From: Ruminococcus sp.
GTDB lineage: Bacteria; Bacillota; Clostridia; Oscillospirales; Ruminococcaceae
Assembly (NCBI GenBank): GCA_017544125.1
Contig: JAFYET010000378.1
Location: forward strand, 1 to 26,978
Direction of reading: 5' to 3'
Length of the DNA stretch: 26,978 nt
In this document: positions 1 through 8,319 of the stretch, one piece after another
Layout: each line of letters opens with the position of its first letter
How positions within the stretch are numbered: the first letter of the stretch is position 1
Program-made: the position numbers and the translations under genes
Notes under the pieces: generated by a model
Seen by the model: only the letters and a program-made list of their open reading frames with translations
The model's database searches: none
Told to the model about the DNA's origin: nothing

Positions 1-1046
1 ATCTTACCGCCTGTTGCAACGCACATCACCTTACCGAGAAGCACACCGCAGGCAGTACCTATGCTGAATGCGATAACGCCGAGGATTATGACCTTTGCAA
101 ACGAAAGCGTCATGATAGAGCTTGCCGTTGTTGTAGCACCAACTGTTGTGCCTAAGAATATAGTGATGATATTCATAAGCTCATTCTGTGCTGTCTTTGC
201 TATTCTGTCGCAGACACCACTCTCCTTTAAGAGGTTGCCAAACATCAGCATACCAACCAGCGGAGCAGCCGAGGGTATCATAAGAGCTATAACGCAGGTA
301 ACAAGTATCGGGAAGAGTATCTTCTCTACCTTTGAAACAGGTCTTAACTGACCCATTACGATAGAGCGCTCTTTCTTTGTTGTAAGAGCTCTCATTATAG
401 GCGGCTGGATGATAGGCACGAGCGCCATATATGTGTATGCCGCAAGAGCTATCGTACCAACGCCGATAGAGTCTTTATTAGAAAGAAGAATAGACGAAAC
501 ATAGATAGCAGTAGGACCGTCAGCACCGCCGATTATAGCGATAGAGCCGCACTCAGCAGCTGTCATACCGAGAGCAGCAGCACCTATGAATGTGAAGAAT
601 ATACCGCCCTGCGCAGCAGCACCGAGCAGGAAGCTCTTGGGGTTAGCTATAAGAGGACCAAAGTCTGTCATAGCGCCTATGCCTAAGAATATCAGCGGAG
701 GATAGATTTGCAGCTTTACGCCCATATATAGTATATCAAGCAACCCGCCGTGTTGCAATATATGCCCGTAGTCTATGTAGTGGGAATTCTCTACCCCGTC
801 CTCAACGACTGTTTTGTACACCCAGAAATCAGGGTGATAAAGCCCTGCCTCGGGGAGGTTTGTCAAAAGCATACCAAATGATATAGGCAAAAGCAGAAGC
901 GGCTCAAACCCCTTTGCAATAGCCAGATACATAAATAAGAAAGAAATAAGTATCATTACAAGATTTTTCCAGCCACCCTCAACGAAGAAGCCGGCAAGTC
1001 CTGAGGTATTTGCAAGCTCTGCAATCGTACTCAAAAACTGATCCAT
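1..1046 (-). CDS. oadB: Na+-translocating decarboxylase beta subunit (partial, 3' end off the window)
   Basis: This is the membrane carboxyl-lyase subunit of a biotin-dependent decarboxylase that couples decarboxylation of carboxybiotin to Na+ export. The 348 visible codons begin MDQFLSTIAELANTSGLAGF and run off the left edge without a stop. The protein is very hydrophobic with many membrane helices. It carries the family hallmark GGADGPTAIYVSS, which holds the conserved Asp of OadB/MmdB/GcdB, and a later FGNLLKESGV segment with the conserved Asn. The ATG at 1046 has GAAAGGAC about 9 nt upstream and lies 33 bp after oadG, so the two form one operon. The substrate (oxaloacetate, methylmalonyl-CoA or glutaconyl-CoA) cannot be told from this subunit, because the carboxyltransferase and biotin carrier genes are not in view. 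The family is certain; the symbol is the generic one. Confidence 0.93.
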   Translation of the reverse strand, partial: MDQFLSTIAELANTSGLAGFFVEGGWKNLVMILISFLFMYLAIAKGFEPLLLLPISFGMLLTNLPEAGLYHPDFWVYKTVVEDGVENSHYIDYGHILQHGGLLDILYMGVKLQIYPPLIFLGIGAMTDFGPLIANPKSFLLGAAAQGGIFFTFIGAAALGMTAAECGSIAIIGGADGPTAIYVSSILLSNKDSIGVGTIALAAYTYMALVPIIQPPIMRALTTKKERSIVMGQLRPVSKVEKILFPILVTCVIALMIPSAAPLVGMLMFGNLLKESGVCDRIAKTAQNELMNIITIFLGTTVGATTTASSIMTLSFAKVIILGVIAFSIGTACGVLLGKVMCVATGGK

Positions 1047-1079
1047 TATCTCACTGTCCTTTCAAAGCAGTAGTATGTA

Positions 1080-1532
1080 TTAAAACGGTCTTGTAAGCTC
1101 TGCTCTTGCAGCAGATGACCACGCATTAGAGCTGCCATTCGAGCCGCCGGCTCTCTTTATCCCCGCAACTCTTAGCTTTTTGCCGCTTGCAGCGCCATAA
1201 GCAGATATAGCTGCCATTATGACTGCTACCGTTTCTTCTTCTATGCCGCTTTCTACTACAGCAGCAGGTGCAGGCTTAGGTGCGGCAGGCTTTACAGGCA
1301 CTTCGGGCTTCTTTTCAGCCTCTTTGGCAGCCTTTGCAGCCGCAGCTTTTTCAGCCTTGCTCTTATTTACGCTTTCAAATATTTTTCCGTAAAGCATAAC
1401 AAGCAGAATAAGTATTACAAGCCCTGCAAATACAACGCTTAAACCGGTAAGAACTACCGCAACAACGTCAAGCGCATCATAGTCATTTCCGCTGAGCTGC
1501 TTGCCAAACAAGGATAATGAATTTATATCCAT
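1080..1532 (-). CDS. oadG: Sodium pump decarboxylase gamma subunit (OadG family)
   Basis: This 150-aa small membrane subunit assembles the Na+-pumping decarboxylase. One transmembrane helix lies at about residues 22-48. It is followed by a charged Lys/Ala/Glu stretch and an Ala/Pro-rich linker (about 63-92), then a short conserved tail ending in AWSSAARAELTRPF, which is typical of Clostridia OadG/MmdD-like chains. The ATG at 1532 is preceded by AAGGAG at 7 nt. It is the first gene of the operon, 33 bp ahead of oadB. The Ala/Pro linker resembles the linkers of biotin carrier proteins, but there is no biotinylation (MKM) motif, so this is not the carrier subunit. Confidence 0.85.
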   Translation of the reverse strand: MDINSLSLFGKQLSGNDYDALDVVAVVLTGLSVVFAGLVILILLVMLYGKIFESVNKSKAEKAAAAKAAKEAEKKPEVPVKPAAPKPAPAAVVESGIEEETVAVIMAAISAYGAASGKKLRVAGIKRAGGSNGSSNAWSSAARAELTRPF

Positions 1533-1556
1533 ATTTTTACTCCTTTTAATGATATT

Positions 1557-1576
1557 TGTTCCGTTTCATCAGAACA
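1557..1576. repeat. Inverted repeat in oadG leader
   Basis: The 7-bp arms TGTTCCG (1557-1563) and CAGAACA (1570-1576) surround a 6-base centre and pair with one G-U. The site sits just after the predicted start of transcription. It could be an operator for a repressor or a leader hairpin; no T-run follows on either strand, so it is not a terminator. Confidence 0.35.
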
Positions 1577-1588
1577 TCACTTATTATT

Positions 1589-1617
1589 ATTATACTACAA
1601 ATCAAAAAAAAATACAA
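1589..1617 (-). promoter_or_regulatory. Promoter of oadG-oadB operon
   Basis: Read on the minus strand: -35 TTGTAT (1612-1617), a 17-bp T-rich spacer, then -10 TATAAT (1589-1594). Transcription would start near 1582, leaving a leader of about 50 nt that ends in a good ribosome site. Confidence 0.7.
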
Positions 1618-1695
1618 GCCCCTTCGGTGTTATTTTTTTAACATAATAAAAACTTTTTTACCCTAATTTCTATATCTAAACAAATTGCCGCCTGA

Positions 1696-1724
1696 TTGAC
1701 GAGCGTGAGAAAATGTGATATAAT
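1696..1724 (+). promoter_or_regulatory. Promoter of mscS
   Basis: -35 TTGACG (1696-1701), a 17-bp spacer, then -10 TATAAT (1719-1724) with an extended TGa just upstream. It is close to consensus for the housekeeping sigma factor and diverges from the oadG promoter. Confidence 0.82.
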
Positions 1725-1758
1725 ATGCGTATAACAAATAATTAAGGAGTTTGTTGCC

Positions 1759-2571
1759 ATGAGTGAAAAACTTATAGAAAAAATGCTTGCATGGCTCGAG
1801 CATATGGGGCCTTTGTTCCTTGAAGCGGCAGTTATACTTATAGTCGGCAAGATAACCGCCAAGCTCGTACTAAAGATAATGTCAAAGGGGCTAAAAAACA
1901 AGCATATAGATAACACCGCACATACATTCATGATGTCGATAGTCAAGACGCTCATCTATATCTTTTCTGTGATAATGGCGCTCTCAGCACTCAATGTGCC
2001 GATGTCGTCGATCGTAGCCACTGTTGGTGCTGCGGGTCTTACATTGGGTCTTGCACTTCAGGGCAGCCTCTCGAATGTCGCAGGAGGGTTTATCATCCTC
2101 TTTTCAAAGCCCTTCCAGTGCGGCGATTATGTTATGATAAACAATAACGAGGGCTATGTTACAGCCATATCTATCCTCTACACAAGAATACTGACTATCG
2201 ACAACAAGGCTGTATTCATACCAAACGGCACGGTTTCAAGCTCAACTATCACAAATTTCACTAAAGAAAAGCACCGCCGCTTGGAGCTTACCTTTTCAAT
2301 TTCCTATTCAAGTGATTTTGATAAAGCGTGTGACGTTATAAGGCAAGTCATAGAAAGCTCTCCCCTGTCGCTCGATACCCCGACAAAGCCACTGATAGTT
2401 ATGTCAGACCATGCAGACAGCGCTATCAAGATACTCACCCGCACCTGGGTCAAGACGGAAGATTACTGGGATCTCAGGTTTTATATGTTCGAGCAGGTCA
2501 AGAAAGAGTTTGACAGAAACGGCATAGAAATACCCTACAGCCACGTCGATGTTACACTTATCAACAAATAA
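1759..2571 (+). CDS. mscS: Small-conductance mechanosensitive channel, MscS family
   Basis: This 270-aa inner-membrane channel opens under membrane tension and releases solutes during hypo-osmotic shock. There are three membrane helices (about residues 17-40, 57-80 and 84-115). The third is the Gly/Ala-rich pore helix with GLTLGLALQGSLSNVAGGF, the MscS signature. A cytoplasmic beta domain follows (GDYV, then an Asn-Lys-Ala-Val-Phe-Ile-Pro-Asn-Gly segment typical of the family), then an alpha/beta C-terminal domain. The length is close to E. coli MscS (286 aa). AAGGAG lies upstream of the ATG. It is a single-gene unit with its own promoter and a terminator, and the only plus-strand gene in the left 18 kb. 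Confidence 0.95.
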   Translation: MSEKLIEKMLAWLEHMGPLFLEAAVILIVGKITAKLVLKIMSKGLKNKHIDNTAHTFMMSIVKTLIYIFSVIMALSALNVPMSSIVATVGAAGLTLGLALQGSLSNVAGGFIILFSKPFQCGDYVMINNNEGYVTAISILYTRILTIDNKAVFIPNGTVSSSTITNFTKEKHRRLELTFSISYSSDFDKACDVIRQVIESSPLSLDTPTKPLIVMSDHADSAIKILTRTWVKTEDYWDLRFYMFEQVKKEFDRNGIEIPYSHVDVTLINK

Positions 2572-2574
2572 GCA

Positions 2575-2611
2575 AAACGGCATAGGTCGCATCAAATGAC
2601 CTGTGCCGTTT
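2575..2611. terminator. Bidirectional terminator between mscS and comF
   Basis: The 14-bp arms AAACGGCATAGGTC (2575-2588) and GACCTGTGCCGTTT (2598-2611) pair with one G-U around a 9-base loop, with short T/A flanks on both sides. It sits between convergent genes and overlaps the last bases of comF. Confidence 0.75.
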
Positions 2612-3380
2612 ATTCTATATAGTATTCGCTGTCATGGTCTTGCTCATACTCATCATCTGCCAGCTTTTTAGGGGTAACACAGAGAGAAGCGCATATCACC
2701 GTTTCAAAGCCTGCCGTCTTCAAAAGCCGTGAGCACACATCAAGGGTCGAGCCTGTGGTGAAAACATCATCACACAGTATGCACACCTTATACCCCTTGT
2801 CGTTTCCGGCTTTGCCAAGGGTGTAGGTGTTCTTTGCAGCATCTCTTCTCTCGCTGCCCGTAAGCTCATGCTGCTGAGTGCTGCTCTTTTTATGTTCGAG
2901 CATACCGCCCACAACAGGGGCTTTTATAGCCTCAGAAAGAATACTTGCAAACCTTTCCGCCTGATTATAGCCACGTTTATACTCCTTTTTGCGATACATA
3001 GGCACATAGGTTATGCAATCCACCTTATCGAGCAGCCCGCATTTTTCAAGCTGCTTGTAGATGTAAGGCACGCTAAGCTCGGCAAGGTTAAAGCCATATC
3101 TGCGCTTGAAGTTGTATATCCCCTTCTTAGCCTTGCCCTTGTACCACATAGCCCCGAAGACATAGTCATAGCCAAAGCCGTCCTCGCACAGGTCGCCCTG
3201 CTTGTGGCTCCTGCCGCATTTGCTGCACAATGCCCCGTCAGCTATAAAGGGTATCTCCTTTACACATTCATCGCATATGACCTTATCCCACCTGATGACC
3301 CGCATACACACGGGGCACCTGTTCGGGAAAAGAAGATCAAGCAGAAACCGCTTAGTCTTCTTCGTAAATATCCGCTTCAT
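2610..3380 (-). CDS. comF: ComF family protein (phosphoribosyltransferase-like)
   Basis: The 256-aa protein has an N-terminal zinc-ribbon (CPVC at about residues 22-25, C-x2-C near 37-40, CSKC near 52-55) followed by a type I phosphoribosyltransferase fold. It shows RGYNQAE and the PRPP-binding DDVFTTGSTL motif near the C-terminus. In naturally competent bacteria ComF is a cytosolic protein needed for uptake or processing of single-stranded DNA; the exact reaction is not established. The start is ambiguous: GTG at 3383 sits 7 nt after GGAG and ATG at 3380 sits 10 nt after it. The ATG is used here. The gene overlaps the end of recD2 by about 30 bp, so the two are co-transcribed and probably translationally coupled. 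Confidence 0.9.
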   Translation of the reverse strand: MKRIFTKKTKRFLLDLLFPNRCPVCMRVIRWDKVICDECVKEIPFIADGALCSKCGRSHKQGDLCEDGFGYDYVFGAMWYKGKAKKGIYNFKRRYGFNLAELSVPYIYKQLEKCGLLDKVDCITYVPMYRKKEYKRGYNQAERFASILSEAIKAPVVGGMLEHKKSSTQQHELTGSERRDAAKNTYTLGKAGNDKGYKVCILCDDVFTTGSTLDVCSRLLKTAGFETVICASLCVTPKKLADDEYEQDHDSEYYIE

Positions 3381-5607
3381 CACCGTCTTGCTCCTTCAGC
3401 ATATCCTTAAGGCAGGTAAAACGCTGGTTTCGTATGTTATTATTTATCATAAACTCTACCCTCTTGCTGGAACCTACAATTATCAGCAGCTTTTTCGCCC
3501 TTGTAACTGCGGTATACAGAAGGTTTCTGTAATACAGCTTATCATACCCCGTAAACACGGTAAGTATCACCGCATCAAACTCGCTGCCCTGGCTTTTGTG
3601 AACGGTCACAGCATAAGCAAGCTCAATGTTTTCAAGCATCTGGTAATTATACACAGCCACACGCCCGTCAAAATCAATTACAGCCGTCTTTAAAAACTTG
3701 TTCACCGAGACTATATGCCCTATATCGCCGTTGAATATGCCCGCACCCTGCTCTTTCTTGTCGCCGTTCTCCTTAGACCATACAATGTCATAGTCATTCT
3801 TTGTCTGCATGACCTTATCGCCTGTTCGGAAGGTGTATATAAACGCCTTTATCTCGCTCTTGCTCTTGCTCGGCGGGTTAAGTTCGCTTTGCAGCTTCTT
3901 GTTGAGCTCGATAGTCCCCGCACCGCTCTTTCTTGTGGGTGAAAGCACCTGTATATCGGTTATCGGGTCAAATCCGTATGCATTAGGCAGCCTGTCCTTG
4001 CATAGCTCAACCACAAGCTGCTGTATGCTGTTCTGGTCAAGCCTCTGCATAAAGAAAAAGTCCTTGTTATCCTTGCCTACAAGATCTATCATCTCGCCGC
4101 TGACTATCTTATGTGCGTTGGTAACAATTGCACTTTCTCTTGCCTGACGGAATATCTCGGTAAGCCTTACCACAGGCATAACGCCGCTGTCAATGATATC
4201 GCCGAGAACATTTCCCGCACCGACCGACGGCAGCTGGTCACTGTCGCCCACAAGTATCAGCTTGCAGCTGACAGGCAGCGCACGCAAAAGCGCCTCAAAC
4301 AGCTCTGCATCGACCATAGACATCTCATCAACTATCATAACATCGCAATCAAGCAGGTTTGATTCCTTGTGCAGGAATTTCAGCTTGCCGTCAGCGCCGT
4401 GCCCAACTTCCAAAAGCCAGTGTATCGTCTTTGCTTCATACCCTGTAAGATCGGATATCCTCTTTGCCGCCCTTCCGGTTGGCGCTGCTATAAGCACAGA
4501 CAGCGCCTGCTGTTCAAAAAGCGATATCATAGCGTTGAGCGTAGTCGTCTTGCCCGTTCCGGGGCCGCCCGTCAGTACAAGAAAGCCCTTTGACAGCGCA
4601 AGGTTGATAGCTTCTCTCTGCTTTGATTCGTATTCTATATTGTTTTCCTGCTCGTCAATATCTATTATGGCAGAATAATCCGTCCCCGTATCGAAGGAAA
4701 GCGAGCTCATTATGCTTAGCCGCCTTGCTATGTAGTCCTCAGCCGTGAAATATCTTCTCAGCGCTACATAAGGCTTTTTGTCTTTGAAATGATAGAACAT
4801 CTCTTCATCATCTATCTGCTCTTCAAGCACTGCCGAAAACAACTCTTCACTAATGTCAAGGAATTTGCAGCTCACCCGCTTTAATGCCGACAATGGCAGG
4901 CAGGTGTGCCCTGTGGAAGCGTTTTCCTTGAGCACATATTTAAGCCCTGCTGAAATCCTGTTTTTATCATCAGTGCTTATTCCTATCTTTTCGGCTATGT
5001 TATCACACACCTCAAAGCCCAGCCCTATATCGTCTTCTGAAAGCATATAGGGGTTCTTGCTTATATACTCCTTGGCATATTTGCCCCACTGCTTCCAAGC
5101 TCTTACGCTGTATACCGTCTCAACGCCCAGGTCGCTCATATACATCATAAGCAATCTTGCAGCACAGTTTTCTTTGAAGTCTTTATTTATCTGCTTTGCC
5201 TCTCTTGATGATATGCCGCTTATCTCGGTAAGCCTCTGGGGGTCGTTTTCTATAACGTCAAGGGTATCCTCCCCGAATTTATCAACTATCTTTCTTGCAA
5301 GCACTCTGCCCACACCCTTGATAAACCCGCCTGAGAGGTATTTTTGTATAGCCCCTACCGTCTGCGGCAGGCTGCTGACGCACATCTCAGCACTGAACTG
5401 AAGCCCGTATTTGTGGTGCTCAACATATCTACCCGTCAGCTCAACAGATTCACCCACGTCAATAAGCCCCAGCTCACCAACAGCCGTGACAGGCTCGTTG
5501 TCAACATCAAGCAAAGCCACAACATAGCCGTTATCCGGGTTTTTATACTGAATGTCCTCGACAGTTCCTTTTATTTTTATAAGCTCATCTGATAGAGTTT
5601 TATTCAT
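3352..5607 (-). CDS. recD2: ATP-dependent RecD2-like DNA helicase (SF1B, 5'-3')
   Basis: The 751-aa RecBC-independent RecD helicase acts in DNA repair and fork maintenance. In order it has an N-terminal OB-like region (1-80), helix-hairpin-helix repeats (about 85-200, with SGGFIKGVGRVLARKI), Walker A GGPGTGKT (347-354), Walker B DEMSM, motif III VGDSDQLPSVG, motif IV TEIFRQA, motif V VTVHKSQGSEFD and motif VI YTAVTRAKK. The ATG at 5607 is chosen over a longer upstream reading (to 5682) because GGACAGGGAAAG lies just before it, family homology starts there, and the upstream 25 codons fall inside the preceding gene. The start overlaps the stop of the 114-aa gene by 8 bp, and the 3' end overlaps comF. 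Confidence 0.95.
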   Translation of the reverse strand: MNKTLSDELIKIKGTVEDIQYKNPDNGYVVALLDVDNEPVTAVGELGLIDVGESVELTGRYVEHHKYGLQFSAEMCVSSLPQTVGAIQKYLSGGFIKGVGRVLARKIVDKFGEDTLDVIENDPQRLTEISGISSREAKQINKDFKENCAARLLMMYMSDLGVETVYSVRAWKQWGKYAKEYISKNPYMLSEDDIGLGFEVCDNIAEKIGISTDDKNRISAGLKYVLKENASTGHTCLPLSALKRVSCKFLDISEELFSAVLEEQIDDEEMFYHFKDKKPYVALRRYFTAEDYIARRLSIMSSLSFDTGTDYSAIIDIDEQENNIEYESKQREAINLALSKGFLVLTGGPGTGKTTTLNAMISLFEQQALSVLIAAPTGRAAKRISDLTGYEAKTIHWLLEVGHGADGKLKFLHKESNLLDCDVMIVDEMSMVDAELFEALLRALPVSCKLILVGDSDQLPSVGAGNVLGDIIDSGVMPVVRLTEIFRQARESAIVTNAHKIVSGEMIDLVGKDNKDFFFMQRLDQNSIQQLVVELCKDRLPNAYGFDPITDIQVLSPTRKSGAGTIELNKKLQSELNPPSKSKSEIKAFIYTFRTGDKVMQTKNDYDIVWSKENGDKKEQGAGIFNGDIGHIVSVNKFLKTAVIDFDGRVAVYNYQMLENIELAYAVTVHKSQGSEFDAVILTVFTGYDKLYYRNLLYTAVTRAKKLLIIVGSSKRVEFMINNNIRNQRFTCLKDMLKEQDGDEADIYEED

Positions 5608-5941
5608 CTTTCCCTGTCCTTTTATAAAAATACTCCGAAAGCTCACTGTAAAGAATGTAATCGACCGTTTCGTACCTATCACACAGCCTGCAAATATCCT
5701 CTCTGTAGCTTGTATCTGCTATGAGTATACCCGCTGCTGCATATTTGCCTGCAAATGCTTGCTCATAGTATATTTCCTTTATGCTTTTATCTATATCCTT
5801 CAATTCGTTCTCAGCATTTACCGGCAGGATTATATATACCCTCCCATTTTTGCCTGATCTGTCAGTCAAATAGATAACAAGCACCGAAATAAACAGCACA
5901 AACAGATACATTATCACTGCATAAACATAATACATATACAT
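5600..5941 (-). CDS. Small single-pass membrane protein of unknown function
   Basis: I do not recognise this protein (113 aa from the ATG at 5941). One N-terminal membrane helix (about residues 6-25, rich in Val, Leu, Ile and Tyr) is followed by TDRSGKNG and a soluble domain of about 85 residues with a VYIILPVN strand, a Glu/Lys/Asp helix and a second beta-like segment AAAGILIAD. The positive charge after the helix suggests the soluble part is cytosolic. The stop overlaps the recD2 start by 8 bp, so translation is coupled and the gene is probably real. The start is uncertain: no Shine-Dalgarno precedes 5941 and the predicted transcript begins only about 5 nt upstream. The ATG at 5911, right before the helix, is an alternative. 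Confidence 0.65.
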   Translation of the reverse strand: MYMYYVYAVIMYLFVLFISVLVIYLTDRSGKNGRVYIILPVNAENELKDIDKSIKEIYYEQAFAGKYAAAGILIADTSYREDICRLCDRYETVDYILYSELSEYFYKRTGKDE

Positions 5942-5952
5942 CACCGCTATAT

Positions 5953-5980
5953 ATTATGCAGTTCACAGCATATGTGTCAA
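5953..5980 (-). promoter_or_regulatory. Promoter of the small membrane protein - recD2 - comF operon
   Basis: Minus-strand -35 TTGACA (5975-5980), a 16-bp spacer, then -10 CATAAT (5953-5958). It lies just beyond the pnp terminator and would start RNA near 5946, almost at the first start codon. Confidence 0.6.
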
Positions 5981-5994
5981 GGCTTTTTACAAAA

Positions 5995-6023
5995 ACACCG
6001 CAAGGCGGTCGTCCTTGCGGTGT
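5995..6023 (-). terminator. Terminator of pnp
   Basis: A perfect 11-bp stem ACACCGCAAGG / CCTTGCGGTGT (5995-6005 with 6013-6023) has a 7-base loop and is followed on the minus strand by TTTTT. It lies 17 bp past the pnp stop codon. Confidence 0.9.
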
Positions 6024-6039
6024 GAACTTTTTTGGTGGT

Positions 6040-8151
6040 TTAGGCGTTCTTTTTAGCCTCGATATCAGCAAGAGCGTCCTTTCTCGAAAGGTTGATCCTG
6101 CCCTGATCGTCGATCTCCATTACCTTGACAACAACCTCGTCGCCAACAGAAACAACGTCCTCGACCTTGCCGACTCTCTGCTTGTCGAGCTTGGAGATGT
6201 GTACAAGACCTTCCTTGCCGGGAGCTATCTCAACGAAAGCACCGAATGTCATGAGCCTTGTGACCTTGCCTCTGTATATAGCACCGATCTCAGGGTCATT
6301 ACCGATAGTGTTGATGATAAAGATAGCCTGCTTAGCCTTTTCAAGATCAAGACCCGAAACGAATACATTACCGTCCTCGTTGATGTCGATCTTAACATCG
6401 CACTCAGCGCTGATCTTCTGGATCACCTTGCCACCGGAACCGATAACCTCACGGATCTTGTCAACAGGCACCTTAGTAGTAAGCATCTTGGGAGCCCACT
6501 GGTTAACAGTAGGTCTTACCTCAGGAATAGCCTTGAGCATTATCTCATTGAGGATATACATTCTTGCCTTGTATGTCTTCTCAAATGCCTCAGCAATGAT
6601 ATCATATGTAAGACCGTCAACCTTGATATCGACCTGGATAGCTGTGATACCGTTCTTTGTACCGCCCACCTTGAAGTCCATATCGCCGTAGAAGTCTTCA
6701 AGACCCTGGATATCTACCATTGTCATATAGCTGCCGTCTTCCTTAGTGATAAGACCGCAGGAGATACCTGCAACAGGCTCCTTGATCGGAACACCTGCGT
6801 CCATAAGAGCAAGTGTAGAACCGCAGATAGAGCCCTGCGATGTAGAACCGTTAGAGGAAAGGACCTCAGATACGCATCTAATAGCATAAGGGAACTCTTC
6901 AACAGAAGGAAGTACAGGCACGATAGCTCTTTCAGCAAGTGCGCCGTGACCAATCTCACGTCTGCCGGGACCTCTTGAAGGCTTAGTCTCACCTACAGAG
7001 TAGGACGGGAAGTTATACTGGTGCATATATCTCTTAGATGTTTCTTCATCAAGACCGTCGAGCTTCTGAGCATCGGATATAGGACCAAGTGTAGCGATAG
7101 TCATTACCTGTGTCTGACCTCTTGTGAACATACCCGAGCCATGTACTCTCGGAAGAAGACCAACCTCAGCAGCAAGAGGACGAATCTCGTCAATGCCTCT
7201 GCCGTCAACTCTCTTGCCCTCATAGAGCCAGTCTCTTACGATGTTCTTCTGGAGCTTGTACATTACCTCACCGATTATCTCGGGAAGGTTCTCATATTTC
7301 TCAGAGAACTTTTCAAGAACCTCATCCTGGATAGGAACAAGTCTTGCATCTCTTACATTCTTATCATCTGTATCAAGTGCATACTTGAGCTTGTCACCGA
7401 CTACTGCATTTATCTCATCGAGCATATCATGGTCAAGCTCCTGAGACTCGAACTCAAACTTAGGCTTGCCTATCTGTGCCTTGATATCGTTGATGAAAGC
7501 TACCATTTTCTTTATTTCGGCATGACCGAACTTGATAGCATCGAGCATAAGCTCATTGGGTATCTCCTTAGCGCCTGCCTCGATCATAACTATCTTCTCA
7601 GCAGAGCCTGCAACTGTAAGGTTGAGGTCATTCTTAGCTCTCTGCTCGAGTGTGGGGTTGAGCACGAGCTCACCGTCAACATAGCCTACGTTGATGGAAG
7701 CAACAGGTCCGTTCCACGGAATATCGGAAATGGAAAGTGCGATAGATGTAGCTATCATACCTGCTATCTCGGGCGAGTTGTCAGGGTCAACAGCCATAAC
7801 TGTCATAACAACAGATACATCGTTTCTCATATCCTTGGGGAAAAGAGGTCTGATAGGTCTGTCAACACATCTTGATGTAAGAATAGCCTTCTCGGAAGCC
7901 TTGCCCTCACGCTTTGTGAAAGAGCCGGGTATACGTCCTACCGAATACATCTTCTCTTCAAAGTCAACAGAAAGCGGGAAGAAATCAACGCCCTCTCTCG
8001 GCTTAGCGCTTGCAGTAACGTTGCCAAGAACAACTGTCTCGCCGTATCTTACCAGGCAGGAGCCGTTTGCAAGACCGCACATCTTGCCTGTTTCAACAAC
8101 AACAGGCCTGCCTGCATATGTTGTTTCAAAAGTTCTGAAATTCTCAAACAT
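6040..8151 (-). CDS. pnp: Polyribonucleotide nucleotidyltransferase (PNPase)
   Basis: The 703-aa enzyme is a phosphorolytic 3'-5' exoribonuclease that degrades mRNA to nucleoside diphosphates and acts in RNA turnover. Two RNase PH domains are separated by an all-helical linker; the second holds FTRGQTQVM, RREIGHGALAERA and the SNGSTSQGSICGSTLALMDA region with conserved Asp residues downstream (MVDIQGLEDFYGDMDFKV). A KH domain (VIGSGGKVIQKI) and a C-terminal S1 domain (GKVTRLMTFGAFVEI, EGLVHISKL) complete the classic architecture at full length. The ATG at 8151 follows GGAGG at 8 nt. The gene lies downstream of rpsO, the same order as in many bacteria, with a hairpin between them and no clear promoter of its own. 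Confidence 0.98.
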   Translation of the reverse strand: MFENFRTFETTYAGRPVVVETGKMCGLANGSCLVRYGETVVLGNVTASAKPREGVDFFPLSVDFEEKMYSVGRIPGSFTKREGKASEKAILTSRCVDRPIRPLFPKDMRNDVSVVMTVMAVDPDNSPEIAGMIATSIALSISDIPWNGPVASINVGYVDGELVLNPTLEQRAKNDLNLTVAGSAEKIVMIEAGAKEIPNELMLDAIKFGHAEIKKMVAFINDIKAQIGKPKFEFESQELDHDMLDEINAVVGDKLKYALDTDDKNVRDARLVPIQDEVLEKFSEKYENLPEIIGEVMYKLQKNIVRDWLYEGKRVDGRGIDEIRPLAAEVGLLPRVHGSGMFTRGQTQVMTIATLGPISDAQKLDGLDEETSKRYMHQYNFPSYSVGETKPSRGPGRREIGHGALAERAIVPVLPSVEEFPYAIRCVSEVLSSNGSTSQGSICGSTLALMDAGVPIKEPVAGISCGLITKEDGSYMTMVDIQGLEDFYGDMDFKVGGTKNGITAIQVDIKVDGLTYDIIAEAFEKTYKARMYILNEIMLKAIPEVRPTVNQWAPKMLTTKVPVDKIREVIGSGGKVIQKISAECDVKIDINEDGNVFVSGLDLEKAKQAIFIINTIGNDPEIGAIYRGKVTRLMTFGAFVEIAPGKEGLVHISKLDKQRVGKVEDVVSVGDEVVVKVMEIDDQGRINLSRKDALADIEAKKNA

Positions 8152-8275
8152 TTTTTAGTCCTCCGTTTTAAGTTTCACCGGTCAAGACTTTAGCAATAAA
8201 TACAGCACACAAAGCCTTATGCGCTCTATTTAATGCTAATACCTTTTCCGGCGCAGTTTTTAATAAACACCGAAA

Positions 8276-8301
8276 GGCAAAGGCGACACTTCGCCCTTGC
8301 C
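8276..8301 (-). terminator. Intergenic hairpin between rpsO and pnp (partial terminator or processing site)
   Basis: On the minus strand an 11-bp stem GGCAAGGGCGA / TCGCCTTTGCC (one G-U) with a 4-base loop is followed by a mixed TTTCGGTGTTTATT tract rather than a clean T-run. This suggests partial termination, letting some transcripts continue into pnp. In E. coli the equivalent region is an RNase III processing site; here that role is only an inference. Confidence 0.6.
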
Positions 8302-8319
8302 TCCCGTGATTATTGCGAA

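Noticed and set aside
5956..6978. A 340-codon plus-strand open frame opposite pnp
   Set aside because: It is antisense to a highly conserved gene, has Cys/Asp/Leu-rich composition typical of shadow frames and no ribosome site.
8151..8275. A separate pnp promoter
   Set aside because: A TTGACC is present near the ribosome site but no -10 at a proper distance; read-through from rpsO is simpler.
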